This document shows positions 53,081 to 62,322 of a DNA stretch of 64,000 bases, one piece after another. Below the pieces are notes generated by a model. It saw nothing but the letters and a program-made list of their open reading frames with translations, did not search any database and was not told where the DNA came from. The DNA is from Litoreibacter janthinus (GTDB lineage: Bacteria; Pseudomonadota; Alphaproteobacteria; Rhodobacterales; Rhodobacteraceae), in NCBI RefSeq assembly GCF_900111945.1, contig NZ_FOYO01000001.1, forward strand, positions 2,053,751-2,117,750, in the 5' to 3' direction. Position numbers and translations under genes: made by a program. The first letter of the stretch is position 1, and the number at the start of each line of letters is the position of its first letter.

Positions 53081-54295
53081 ATGAAGGATGAGCAGATGGC
53101 TGGCGCTTTGAGTGGAATTAGAGTGCTGGACCTCAGCCGGATTCTGGCAGGGCCGACTTGTACGCAGCTTTTGGGCGATCTGGGGGCGGAAGTCTGGAAG
53201 ATCGAAAACCCCGGATCTGAGGGCGACGATACCCGCAAATGGGGCCCTCCTTTCGTGGATGGTCTGGACGGGCAGCGCACGGATCTGTCGGCCTACTTCA
53301 TGTGCGCCAATCGCAACAAACTGTCTGTGGGCGTCGACATCGCTACGCCAGAGGGGCAGGCAACCATTCATGCGCTTGCGGCTGAGGCGGATGTGGTGAT
53401 CGAGAACTTCAAACCCGACGGGCTGAAGAAATACGGGCTGGATCATGCCAGCCTGTTGGAGGCGCATCCGAAGTTGGTCTACTGCTCGATTTCCGGCTAC
53501 GGCCAGACCGGCCCGAACCGGAGCAAGCCGGGATATGACCTCATGGCGCAAGGTTTTGGCGGCATCATGTCCCTGACCGGAGAGCCGGAAGGGCGACCGA
53601 TGAAGGTCGGCGTCGGCATCGCGGATGTGGTGTGCGGTTTGTATGCGACCGTCGGGATTCTGGCGGCCTTGCGCCACCGCGATGTGACGGGCGAGGGGCA
53701 GCATGTGGATATCGCCCTTGTGGACAGCCAGATCGCGTGGCTGATCAACGAGGGTGTCGCCCACCTGACCACGGGTAAGGAACGCCAGCGCCAAGGCAAT
53801 GAGCACGCGACAATCGTGCCCTATCAAACATTCGAGGCATCCGACGGGCATGTGCTTGTCGCCGTGGGCAATGACAGTCAGTACGCACGGTTCTGTGACT
53901 ACCTCGGCCGCCCCGATCTGGCCGAAGATCCGGCCTATGCAACCAATCCGGCACGGATCGAGAACCGCACCACACTGCTGAAAATCATCGAAGGCGTGCT
54001 GGTCGAACGGACGATGGCGGACATTATTGACGGGCTGGAGGCACGCAAAGTGCCGGTTGGTCCCGTGAACACGTTGGGGCAGGTGTTCGCCTCGGATCAG
54101 GTGGCCGCACGTGAGATGAAAATCGACATGCCACGCGACGATGTGCGCGACGGGGCGGTGTCGTTGATCGGCAACCCGCTGAAGTTCTCGAAGACCCCTG
54201 TCACCTATCGCCGCCCGCCGCCGCATTTCGGCGAGGACACGGATGCGGTGTTGGAGTGGCTGGAGCAGGTGGCAAAGGCCGCTCCGCAACCATAG
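53081..54295 (+). CDS. Family III CoA-transferase (CaiB/BaiF)
   Basis: This 404-residue CoA-transferase begins LSGIRVLDLSRILAGPTCTQLLGDLGAEV and has the catalytic Asp in SKPGYDLMAQGFGG (near residue 152), as in formyl-CoA transferase. The segment GEGQHVDIALVDSQIAWL is also typical. It moves CoA between two organic acids, often with succinyl-CoA as donor. It follows the ThDP gene after 27 bp. A short stem with a T-rich tail follows. The acid pair is not known. Confidence 0.87.
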   Translation: MKDEQMAGALSGIRVLDLSRILAGPTCTQLLGDLGAEVWKIENPGSEGDDTRKWGPPFVDGLDGQRTDLSAYFMCANRNKLSVGVDIATPEGQATIHALAAEADVVIENFKPDGLKKYGLDHASLLEAHPKLVYCSISGYGQTGPNRSKPGYDLMAQGFGGIMSLTGEPEGRPMKVGVGIADVVCGLYATVGILAALRHRDVTGEGQHVDIALVDSQIAWLINEGVAHLTTGKERQRQGNEHATIVPYQTFEASDGHVLVAVGNDSQYARFCDYLGRPDLAEDPAYATNPARIENRTTLLKIIEGVLVERTMADIIDGLEARKVPVGPVNTLGQVFASDQVAAREMKIDMPRDDVRDGAVSLIGNPLKFSKTPVTYRRPPPHFGEDTDAVLEWLEQVAKAAPQP

Positions 54296-54303
54296 CAGGC
54301 AGC

Positions 54304-54325
54304 CTCGTGCGGACGAGATTTTGAT
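54304..54325 (+). terminator. Possible terminator after the CoA-transferase gene
   Basis: A 5-bp stem CTCGT/ACGAG with a 4-nt loop, followed by ATTTTGATTT, 8 bp after the stop. The stem is short. Confidence 0.4.
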
Positions 54326-54336
54326 TTGGGGACGTC

Positions 54337-54564
54337 TTAGGCCGGTGCGCTAGGGATTTGCGCGATGGCGAGTGCCAACACGACCAGCAGCATCGCCAGA
54401 ACCGGATAGGTGAGCTTGTAGTGTTCGCGGTGAAAGGCCCATCCGGCCGCGTCCATACCGGGACCGGTCGAGAGCGCGTCAATCAGCGTCTTAGGGCGCA
54501 ACACCATGTAAGCGGCGGTGTAGCCCGCGATCGCATGGATCAGAATTTGGATAAGATGTTGCAT
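54337..54564 (-). CDS. Small two-helix membrane protein, 75 aa
   Basis: This 75-residue protein has two hydrophobic segments (about residues 4-22 and 53-70) joined by a polar loop with FHREHYKLTYP. It has a clear ATG start and an upstream purine stretch, GGAGAACGC. I do not recognise the family. It is opposite in direction to both neighbours. It may be a real small membrane protein. Confidence 0.62.
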   Translation of the reverse strand: MQHLIQILIHAIAGYTAAYMVLRPKTLIDALSTGPGMDAAGWAFHREHYKLTYPVLAMLLVVLALAIAQIPSAPA

Positions 54565-54875
54565 CCTGCGTTCTCCTGCACGGCGCTTCTACCCATCAAG
54601 AATGGAGCATCTGAGGCCGTGGGGTAGCGGTTTTGGGGCGGCGGTCGCAGGGTCAAAACACAGCTTGGCCCCCGCAATTCCGCAATGACGCTGGCGTTAA
54701 CCCCTTGGTAAATCGGCGCATTGCCGCGCACATGCCTTGTTTTCGATCACCTATCCCCCACGCGGCCTCACGTATGCGTTATTCAATGGGCCCAGCCGTT
54801 TACCGGTGCCGACTAATCGCTATCACAGAGGATGCGGGCTTTGCTCCGCACCAGAATCAACCGTGAGACCACAGC
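54565..54875. other. Intergenic stretch of 311 bp
   Basis: It lies between the small membrane protein gene (minus) and the TTC38-like gene (plus), so it must carry promoters in both directions. I see no convincing coding frame, strong repeat, RNA gene or terminator in it. Confidence 0.5.
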
Positions 54876-56249
54876 ATGTATCAAGACGTATTCGGGCAAG
54901 ACACCACGATCAATTCCCGCGACGCGCTTGAGGCGTGGAACAAAACCTTGCTGGCCTTCATGGCGCATGGGGCGTCCACTCCGACCCATTTGGGCGCTAC
55001 TCTGACGCTGGATCCGAACTTTGCACTAGGGCACGCGGTCAAGGGAATGTTCTACCTGCTGCTGGGCCGCCGAGAATTAAACGAGACGGCCCGCGAGGCC
55101 CTTGGACTGGCCGAAGCCGCCGCGCTCGTCTCCCCGATTGCAGCGCGCGAAACGTCTTTCGTCAAGGCGTTGAAAGCCTTTTATGAGGGCGCTCCAAGCC
55201 AGTCGATCCAGCATCTCGAAGACGTACTTGCGGTGCATCCCGCTGACACACTTGCCATGAAGCTCAGCCATGCCATCCGCTTCGTGCTTGGCGACGGCGT
55301 TGGTATGCGCAAATCGGTTGAGGCCGTCATGGGTGCTTACGGGCCTGACCACGCCGGACGCGGTTACCTGATGGGGTGCCACGCGTTCACTTTGGAAGAA
55401 ACCGGCGAGTATGCGCGCGCCGCAACAGTCGGCAGGATGGGGCTGTCAGTCAGTGCTGATGATGCATGGGGGCTGCACGCCATCGCCCATGTCTTTGATA
55501 TGACGTGCGACGCTGAAGGTGGGCTGAAATGGCTTGAAGGGCGCGAGGCGGCTTGGTCGCATTGCAACAATTTTCGCTACCATGTTTGGTGGCACAAGGC
55601 GCTGATGCACCTCGACCTCGGGCAAACGGAGGTGGTGATGGCGCTATATGACACTCAGATTCGTGCGGATAAGACCGACGACTACCGTGATATCTCCAAT
55701 GCTACGTCACTTCTGTCGCGGTTGGAGCTGAATGGCGTAGACGTCGGCGACCGTTGGGAAGAGCTGGCCGATCTCTCTGCCAACCGGACCGAAGACGGCT
55801 GCCTGATCTTCGCTGACCTGCATTACCTGCTTGCCCTGATTGGCGGGTCGCGCAAGCAGGCGATCACGAAACTGATGGGCCGGATGCACCGAGATGCCAA
55901 ATCGAACCGGCTGGAGATGGATCGCCTAATGGCCAAACCCGGCCTAAGCGCTGCGGCAGGGCTCGAAGCCTTTGGCGAGGCTGACTTCAGAACCGCCTTT
56001 CTAAATCTGGCCCGGGCACGTCAGACCATGCAACGGGCCGGTGGATCGCATGCCCAACGCGACGTCTTCGAGCGTTTGACCATTGATGCAGGTATCCGCG
56101 CAGGGTTCCTCGACGAAGCCGAAGCTATTCTCCGGGAACGGATGGGCAGGCGGGCAGGTCGGGAAGACGGCTACGCCGCTGCGCGTTTTTCGCTCATTTC
56201 GCAAGGCCGTGACGCTAGCTCTTGTGCGGGAAGTGTCCCTGCTGAATAA
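54876..56249 (+). CDS. TTC38-like tetratricopeptide repeat protein
   Basis: This is a 457-residue helical protein. It starts with a segment ALEAWNKTLLAFMAHGAST typical of TTC38-like proteins, has TPR-like helices throughout, and the conserved GLHAIAHVFDMTCDAEGGLKWLEGREAAW and FRYHVWWHKALMHLDLG region in the middle. Members are widespread but uncharacterised in bacteria and vertebrates. There is no signal peptide. It ends 28 bp before opgC. I cannot link it to glucan synthesis beyond position. Confidence 0.76.
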   Translation: MYQDVFGQDTTINSRDALEAWNKTLLAFMAHGASTPTHLGATLTLDPNFALGHAVKGMFYLLLGRRELNETAREALGLAEAAALVSPIAARETSFVKALKAFYEGAPSQSIQHLEDVLAVHPADTLAMKLSHAIRFVLGDGVGMRKSVEAVMGAYGPDHAGRGYLMGCHAFTLEETGEYARAATVGRMGLSVSADDAWGLHAIAHVFDMTCDAEGGLKWLEGREAAWSHCNNFRYHVWWHKALMHLDLGQTEVVMALYDTQIRADKTDDYRDISNATSLLSRLELNGVDVGDRWEELADLSANRTEDGCLIFADLHYLLALIGGSRKQAITKLMGRMHRDAKSNRLEMDRLMAKPGLSAAAGLEAFGEADFRTAFLNLARARQTMQRAGGSHAQRDVFERLTIDAGIRAGFLDEAEAILRERMGRRAGREDGYAAARFSLISQGRDASSCAGSVPAE

Positions 56250-56277
56250 GCGCGAAAAAAGAACTGGTTCAAAGAAG

Positions 56278-57594
56278 ATGACCATGGCCTCTACCTCCCC
56301 CTTGTCGACCGCTGCAAATGCCTTTGCAGCAAGCCCCACGGCCTCTGGCACGTCGGGTGTCACCACCCGTGATCCGCGACTCGATTTCTATCGTGGCATC
56401 GCGATGATCATCATTTTGTTCGCTCACACGCCGGGGAACTTTTTCACCAGCTGGATTCCGGCCCGTTGGGGCTTTTCCGACGCGACCGAAATTTTCGTTT
56501 TCTGCTCGGGTATGGCCTCTGCCATTGCCTTCGGTCGGACGTTTGATCGGGCAGGGTGGTTGCTCGGCACTGCGCGAGTCGCCTATCGGGTCTGGCAAGT
56601 CTACTGGGCGCATATCTGTATGTTTTTCACCATCGCCATGTTGGTCGCATGGTGGGACAGCTTCGGCATTTTCGAGACCAACTATATCAATTCGCTCAAT
56701 CTGCCGCCGATCTTCGAGGGCCGCACCGGCAGCACCACCGGCATTGTGACGACCACTGCCGACAATCTGGTAGGCCTGTTCACGTTGACTTATGTGCCGA
56801 ATTATTTCGACATCTTGCCGATGTATATGGCGATCCTTGTGATGATGCCCGTCGTCATGGCGCTCAGCCGCGTCAATCTCTGGCTTACGGCTGCTGTGGT
56901 CGCCACCGTCTGGCTGTTCGCCCAGCAAGGGCTGCTGGAATGGCTCGGGGCGGAGCATTTGTGGTTGAGCCTTCCGGCAGAGCCTTGGTCGGACCGCCAC
57001 TGGTTCTTCAATCCGTTCGGCTGGCAGTTAATCTTCTTTACCGGGTTCGCCTTTATGCGCGGCTGGATCCCTGCGCCACCGGTAAAAACATGGCTGATCG
57101 CCCTTGCAGCAGGTGTCGTGGTCGCAAATATCCCGTTGTCCAATATCGGTGTGCGGGCGGTAAACCAGGAATGGTTCGGGGCTTTCGACGGTAACCCTGT
57201 GATCGACTGGCGCGTGGCCAACAAACCTTTGATCGACAAGTCCTCCTTCGCCATCCTGCGCTATGTGCACTTTCTCGCCTTAGCTTATTTGGCTTGGGTT
57301 GCGGCAGGCGTGGGCGGGCACCGCTTGATTGCGACGGGCAGTTCCGCTGCGTCTGATGCTTGGGGGAAACTGGTCAAAATCGTCATGAAGATCGGCCAGC
57401 AAAGCCTTGCAGTATTTGTATTTTCCATGGTGTTCGCGCGCATCTCGGGCTTTGTCATGGACCAAGTCGGACGAGAAACCGCGACCGTGGTTTTGGTCAA
57501 TTTGGTTGGCGTGTGCGCCCTGATTATTGTCGCTTACTTCGTCGCATGGATCAAAGGGGCGCCGTGGAAACTCGCGAAAGGGTCCGCCGCATGA
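56278..57594 (+). CDS. opgC: OpgC family glucan succinyltransferase
   Basis: This 438-residue inner-membrane acyltransferase of the OpgC type has about ten membrane helices. The segment DPRLDFYRGIAMIIILFAHTPGNFFTSW near the start is diagnostic of the family. It adds succinyl groups to osmoregulated periplasmic glucans. I set the start at 56278; an in-frame ATG at 56284 also works. It overlaps opgG by 4 nt (ATGA). The opgC-opgG-opgH order differs from the R. sphaeroides opgGIHC order known to me. Confidence 0.88.
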   Translation: MTMASTSPLSTAANAFAASPTASGTSGVTTRDPRLDFYRGIAMIIILFAHTPGNFFTSWIPARWGFSDATEIFVFCSGMASAIAFGRTFDRAGWLLGTARVAYRVWQVYWAHICMFFTIAMLVAWWDSFGIFETNYINSLNLPPIFEGRTGSTTGIVTTTADNLVGLFTLTYVPNYFDILPMYMAILVMMPVVMALSRVNLWLTAAVVATVWLFAQQGLLEWLGAEHLWLSLPAEPWSDRHWFFNPFGWQLIFFTGFAFMRGWIPAPPVKTWLIALAAGVVVANIPLSNIGVRAVNQEWFGAFDGNPVIDWRVANKPLIDKSSFAILRYVHFLALAYLAWVAAGVGGHRLIATGSSAASDAWGKLVKIVMKIGQQSLAVFVFSMVFARISGFVMDQVGRETATVVLVNLVGVCALIIVAYFVAWIKGAPWKLAKGSAA

Positions 57595-59135
57595 GCCTCT
57601 CCCGACGCTCTTTCCTGACCATGCTAGGGGCCGCTTCGATGGCAGGGCCCGCCAGCGCCTTGCCAATGTTCAAGGGGGAGGCCGTGCCATTCTCGCTCGA
57701 CTGGTTGAAGGCCGAGGCACAACGCCTTGCAGGCGAAGAGTATGCCCCGATGCCGGAAGTGCCTGAGGCTTGGAAGAACCTGACCTATGACCAATACAAG
57801 GCGCTGGTCTTCGACACCAAAAAGGCTCTTTGGTCAGATACAGACCGCGCCTTTCAGATGGATTTCTTCCACCCCGGTCTTTACTTCCCGCGCCCGATCG
57901 AAATCAACATCGTCGAAGGCGACAGCGCCCGGATGTTGGGCTTCGATCTGTCGCTGTTCAAACGCTATGACCAGTTCCCCGCCGAGTTGGTAGAAGATGC
58001 GGGCAACCCAGCTTTGGGGTATTCCGGCCTGCGCTTGCGCCATGAGCTGACCAAACCCGGCCGGTTCGAAGAATTTATGGTGTTCCAAGGCGCGAGCTAT
58101 TTCCGTGCCATCGGCACTGGCCAGACTTACGGCCTGTCCGCGCGCGGGCTCGCGCTGAACACCGGCGATGTGCAGGGTGAGGAGTTCCCCGAGTTTACCC
58201 GCTTCTGGGTCGAGGCTCCGACAAACGACGCCACCACAATCACAGTCCACGCGCTGCTCGACAGCCCGTCCACGACGGGGGCCTACACGTTCCGCATCAC
58301 GCCGAGCCAGCCCGCGCATGTGCAGGTAGAGGCGCATCTTTACCCACGCACAGAGTTGGAACACGTGGGCCTCGCGCCACTCACCTCCATGTTTCTGTTC
58401 GACCAGACCAACCGGTCGCGTTTTGATGATTTTCGCGAGGCGGTGCATGACAGCGAAGGGCTGCTGGTCTGGAACGGCGCGGGCGAGATGCTTTGGCGAC
58501 CGCTGGCGAACCCGTCCAGCTTGCAGGTTTCCAGCTTCGTCGACACCAATCCACGCGGCTTCGGGCTGATGCAGCGTGCGCGCGACTCCGAGGATTACGC
58601 CGATCTCGAAGCGCTGTATCACAACCGGCCGTCTTTATGGATATCCCCGCAGGGCGAATGGGGGCAGGGCGCAGTGACCTTGGTGGAAATCCCGTCCGAC
58701 AAGGAAATTTACGACAACATCGTCGCCTATTGGCGCCCACGCGATCCGCTTGCAGCAGGGGGGGCGTATAGCTTCGCCTATGAAATGGCATGGGGCGGGG
58801 AGCCGGAGGAAACGCGCCCTGTGTCCCGCGTGCTGAACACCCGCATCGGAAAAGGCTACGACAAGGATAAGACCTACATCATCATGGCCGTGGATTTCGC
58901 AGATCACGAAGCGTTCGGAACCGATGAAGTCGACCTAGAAGACATCACTCGCTTCATCAGTTCCAACCGTGGCAGCGTCAGTGAAGGCATTTTGCAGCGC
59001 AATGCGGGAACTGGCGGCGTGCGCCTCGCGTTCAAGTTCGAACCGGGCGATGTCGCCTCGGCAGAACTCAGGGTGCAGCTGGTGAAAGACGGAAAATCAC
59101 TGACCGAGGTTTGGTTATACAGGTGGACAGCGTGA
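57591..59135 (+). CDS. opgG: Glucan biosynthesis protein OpgG
   Basis: This is a 514-residue periplasmic protein. A Tat-type N-terminus SRRSFLTML is followed by a hydrophobic stretch and ASALPMF. The body has RAFQMDFFHPGLYFPRPIEINIVE and YFRAIGTGQTYGLSARGLALNTG, as in OpgG/MdoG. It builds the glucan backbone or branching with OpgH. The start at 57591 gives an ATGA overlap with opgC and puts the Tat motif at the N-terminus. It overlaps opgH by 4 nt (GTGA). Confidence 0.94.
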   Translation: MSLSRRSFLTMLGAASMAGPASALPMFKGEAVPFSLDWLKAEAQRLAGEEYAPMPEVPEAWKNLTYDQYKALVFDTKKALWSDTDRAFQMDFFHPGLYFPRPIEINIVEGDSARMLGFDLSLFKRYDQFPAELVEDAGNPALGYSGLRLRHELTKPGRFEEFMVFQGASYFRAIGTGQTYGLSARGLALNTGDVQGEEFPEFTRFWVEAPTNDATTITVHALLDSPSTTGAYTFRITPSQPAHVQVEAHLYPRTELEHVGLAPLTSMFLFDQTNRSRFDDFREAVHDSEGLLVWNGAGEMLWRPLANPSSLQVSSFVDTNPRGFGLMQRARDSEDYADLEALYHNRPSLWISPQGEWGQGAVTLVEIPSDKEIYDNIVAYWRPRDPLAAGGAYSFAYEMAWGGEPEETRPVSRVLNTRIGKGYDKDKTYIIMAVDFADHEAFGTDEVDLEDITRFISSNRGSVSEGILQRNAGTGGVRLAFKFEPGDVASAELRVQLVKDGKSLTEVWLYRWTA

Positions 59136-61021
59136 CCGCACAGGGCCCCATAACCCGCGCACCGATGATGCCACCGGAGCAGCCGTTGGCGTTTCCGGTC
59201 CAAGACCTGTCCGCGAAATATCACGACGGTGCGGCACCTGAATTAAAGCACAAACCCGCGACGCTAATCTGGCGTTTGGCGACCTTCTTGCCCGCGCTTA
59301 TCACCACAGGTGGCCTGATCGCGGCCTTCACCGACTGGTTCGCAATGGGCGGCCTGTCAGTATTCGAGGCGATGCTCATCGCCCTGATCGCGTGCACCTT
59401 TTTCTGGATTTCCCTGTCGGTCTCCACCGTCACGGTCGGGCTGGTCAACATGATGCGCCCGCGCACACCTGGCGACGGCGTTCCGGCACCTGCTCAAAAC
59501 GTAGCGCTGCTGGTGCCGGTGTATAACGAGGTGCCGTGGGATGTGTTCGGAAATGCCTGCGCTATGCTGGAAGAGTTGGAAAACGCGGCATCGGTGCATA
59601 GTTACACGCTGTTTATCCTGTCCGATACACGCGACGACGAAATCGCAGAGCAGGAACTCCGCGCCTTCGCCAGTCTGCGCGTCAACCTGCCTGCCCATGT
59701 GGCGTTGCACTACCGCCGACGGTCCGAGAACGTGGACCGCAAGGTAGGTAATCTGGCCGATTGGGTCGCGCGTTGGGGCGGCGGCTACGACGCGATGCTG
59801 GTGCTCGACGCGGACAGTCTGATGTCCGGACAGGCCATTATGGACCTGACCGACGAAATGGCCCGCGACCCGTCCGCAGGCTTGATTCAAAGCTTCCCGC
59901 AGCTCTTCGGAGCAGAGACCCTGTTTGGCCGTGTGCAGCAGTTCTCGAACACCATCTATGGCGCGGCCTTGGCCGAGGGTTTGGCCCGTTGGGCGGATCA
60001 TGAAGGCAATTACTGGGGTCACAATGCGATCATCCGCACGGCGGCGTTCGCCTCCTGCGCGGGGCTGCCTCGGCTAGATACGTTCCGCTCCAAAGGCGCG
60101 CTGATATTGAGCCATGATTTCGTCGAGGCAGGACTTCTGCGCCGCGCGGGCTGGGGTGTGCGTTTCGTCCCGCAGGTCAAAGGCAGCTACGAAGAAGTCC
60201 CAGCGACCCTGATCGACTACGTGCTGCGCGACCGGCGCTGGTGTCAGGGCAACCTGCAACACCTTAACATTCTGGGCTCCAAAGGCTTCCACCCCGTCAC
60301 ACGCTTTCACCTGTTTCACGGCGCAATGGGCTACCTGTTGTCGCCAGCGTGGTTTGCGCTGCTGACCGTATGGGCGTTGATCGGTAAGGGGGAAGAGGCC
60401 AACGTCATCCGCTACTTCACCGGGGAGAACCCGCAAGTGGCTTGGCCTGACATGGGCCATGTCAGCAACCTTGCCATACTGGTGTTCATGTATGGGATGT
60501 TGCTGGCTCCGAAGTTTTTGGGCGCCGCTGCGCTTTTGCGATCCGGCCCGTCTTTGAAGGATTTGGGCGGGGCAGGGCAATTCCTGCTGTCCTTCCTGAC
60601 AGAGATCGTGGTGTCGGTTCTTTATGCGCCGATCCTCATGGTACAACAGACCATAGCCGTCGGCCGCACATGGGTCGGCTACACCGAAAGCTGGACCCCG
60701 CAAGCCCGTCAAGGCGGGCGTTATGGCTTGGTAACTGTCCTCAAATTCCATGCCGTCGAAACAATAACCGGCACGCTTTTGGTTGCAGGTATGGTTGAAG
60801 GGATCATCACATTGTGGCTGCTGCCGATTGCGGTGTCACTTGCGCTGGCGGTGCCGCTGTCGATGCTCAGCGGGGCCAAACTGACGCGGTTCAAATGGAC
60901 GTCGCGTCAGCTGGGTACGGCTGAGGTGTTCAACGCGCCGAAGATCATTCAAAGCGCCAAGCGCGAACGCACCCGCTTGCGGGCCGTGCTGGAAGCTTCT
61001 GACAGTCTGCCCGCCGAATAG
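59132..61021 (+). CDS. opgH: Glucosyltransferase OpgH (MdoH)
   Basis: This 629-residue inner-membrane family 2 glycosyltransferase has several membrane helices at both ends. The catalytic domain shows VPVYNEVPWDVF, MLVLDADSLMSGQAIMDL (DxD), and DYVLRDRRWCQGNLQHL (the QxxRW-type motif), as in OpgH. It uses UDP-glucose to make beta-1,2-glucan chains. I chose the GTG at 59132, overlapping the opgG stop; an in-frame TTG at 59111 would put the start inside opgG. It ends the opg cluster, convergent with the esterase gene. Confidence 0.95.
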   Translation: MTAQGPITRAPMMPPEQPLAFPVQDLSAKYHDGAAPELKHKPATLIWRLATFLPALITTGGLIAAFTDWFAMGGLSVFEAMLIALIACTFFWISLSVSTVTVGLVNMMRPRTPGDGVPAPAQNVALLVPVYNEVPWDVFGNACAMLEELENAASVHSYTLFILSDTRDDEIAEQELRAFASLRVNLPAHVALHYRRRSENVDRKVGNLADWVARWGGGYDAMLVLDADSLMSGQAIMDLTDEMARDPSAGLIQSFPQLFGAETLFGRVQQFSNTIYGAALAEGLARWADHEGNYWGHNAIIRTAAFASCAGLPRLDTFRSKGALILSHDFVEAGLLRRAGWGVRFVPQVKGSYEEVPATLIDYVLRDRRWCQGNLQHLNILGSKGFHPVTRFHLFHGAMGYLLSPAWFALLTVWALIGKGEEANVIRYFTGENPQVAWPDMGHVSNLAILVFMYGMLLAPKFLGAAALLRSGPSLKDLGGAGQFLLSFLTEIVVSVLYAPILMVQQTIAVGRTWVGYTESWTPQARQGGRYGLVTVLKFHAVETITGTLLVAGMVEGIITLWLLPIAVSLALAVPLSMLSGAKLTRFKWTSRQLGTAEVFNAPKIIQSAKRERTRLRAVLEASDSLPAE

Positions 61022-61048
61022 TCATTGCTTCTTCGAGGCGCCGAGCGG

Positions 61049-61861
61049 TCAGTCCAGCGTCTCGAACCAGTCCAGCGCGATGGTCGACCATCCTTTGGGG
61101 ATGCCATGTGCGCCAGGATGCATCACAAACTCAAGCGATCCCGCATCACAGCTGTCCCATGACCGCCGCCAGAATTCGCCCGATGTGTCGAACGCGTCAG
61201 CACGCATATTCTTGCAGCCATTGGTTGTGCGCCAGATTTGCATGGCCTGAAACACGTCCCCTTGGTAGATCACGCCACTGCGCAAGGGACGACCTTCTAG
61301 CGGCACGGTTGTGTCGCGCCAGCCGTGGGTATGCAGCAAATCTACAGGGCCTTGGCAGGCATCCATTGCCGGATGTGGCCGCCAGAAGCTGCCCGCCACA
61401 GGTGCATAGGCTCGCGCTAGGTCCGGCGCGTCGCAAGCCAGATAAGAGGTCATGGAGCCGCCGATGGAAAAACCTGCCAACAGGATGCGGTCGCGGTCGA
61501 TGCCGTGGTTGGCCACAGCGTCGTCGATCACGGCGCGCATGAATGCCAGCTCATCTCGCCGCTTTTCGCGCTGCGGATGAAAGGACCAGCCTGTGCCAAA
61601 ACGCGAATTGGGGCGGTCCAAACCATTCGGGCCGATCACGGCGTAACCGCGTTCAAGAATAGGGCCGCCCATCCGCAGGATGCCGGTGCCCTTGCCCCCT
61701 GCGCCGTGCAGAAACACAATGGCAGGGACGGGACCAGCCGCGCCTTCGGGCGTCTCGATGTGATAGCTTCCTGAAACCAGCTCGCATGGCATGTCCGCCG
61801 CGCCACACTCTGCGACCGCAGGTGACGCGAGAAACGCCAACGCAGCGGCAAGACTTCTCAC
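61049..61861 (-). CDS. Exported alpha/beta hydrolase (LpqC/PHB depolymerase-like esterase)
   Basis: This 270-residue hydrolase has a signal peptide (to about residue 18, SPAVAECG) and the nucleophile elbow LLAGFSIGGSMTSY, with Ser132. Upstream it has IVFLHGAGGKGTGIL (oxyanion hole), and near the end MHPGAHGIPKGW with the catalytic His. Relatives split ester bonds in polyhydroxybutyrate or feruloyl esters. I chose the GTG start at 61861, which overlaps the rhodanese gene's stop (GTGA). It is the last gene of the exported-protein operon. Confidence 0.85.
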   Translation of the reverse strand: MRSLAAALAFLASPAVAECGAADMPCELVSGSYHIETPEGAAGPVPAIVFLHGAGGKGTGILRMGGPILERGYAVIGPNGLDRPNSRFGTGWSFHPQREKRRDELAFMRAVIDDAVANHGIDRDRILLAGFSIGGSMTSYLACDAPDLARAYAPVAGSFWRPHPAMDACQGPVDLLHTHGWRDTTVPLEGRPLRSGVIYQGDVFQAMQIWRTTNGCKNMRADAFDTSGEFWRRSWDSCDAGSLEFVMHPGAHGIPKGWSTIALDWFETLD

Positions 61862-62322
61862 CGGACCACCGGAAGGCCGCGCTTCAGCCACCCGGGACCA
61901 GCGCGTGAGCCCATCATGCCTTCAGGCACGTCGATGATGTTGGTAAAGCCCGCATTTGCCAGCTGGTTGCTAAGCCGCGCCGACCGCACGCCACGGGCAC
62001 AGATCAAGGCGACAGGCATATCTGTGGACCCGCCTGTGATCTGCAACAAGGCGTCCACGAAATCCTTGCGCCGCATGTCAAGCCTGCTGGCCCCTTCGCC
62101 AGACCCCGTGAGTTCCCACTCTTCAGGCCGGCGGATGTCGATCAACAAAATCTCCCCCGCAGCGGCTTGCCGGTGTGCGGTGGGCGGGTCGATATGAGTG
62201 GCAGCCGAGGCTTCAGTAATCGCCGAATAGAACAGGTTGCGCCCGCCGGCAGCATAAATCGCGCCACCCGCCAAAACAACTGCGCCGCCCGTCAGCAGCG
62301 CGCGCCGCGAAAGACCAGCCAT
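61858..62322 (-). CDS. Exported rhodanese-domain protein
   Basis: This 154-residue protein has a twin-arginine type N-terminus (SRRALLTGGAVVLAGGAIYA) and a rhodanese domain with the segment ILLIDIRRPEEWELTGSG and the active-site loop C108-ARGVR (ICARGVRSARL). Rhodaneses transfer sulfane sulfur or bind sulfur species. It shares 1 nt with the SCO gene (TGATG) and 4 nt with the esterase gene. Its export and neighbours suggest a role in periplasmic sulfur or metal handling. Confidence 0.88.
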   Translation of the reverse strand: MAGLSRRALLTGGAVVLAGGAIYAAGGRNLFYSAITEASAATHIDPPTAHRQAAAGEILLIDIRRPEEWELTGSGEGASRLDMRRKDFVDALLQITGGSTDMPVALICARGVRSARLSNQLANAGFTNIIDVPEGMMGSRAGPGWLKRGLPVVR

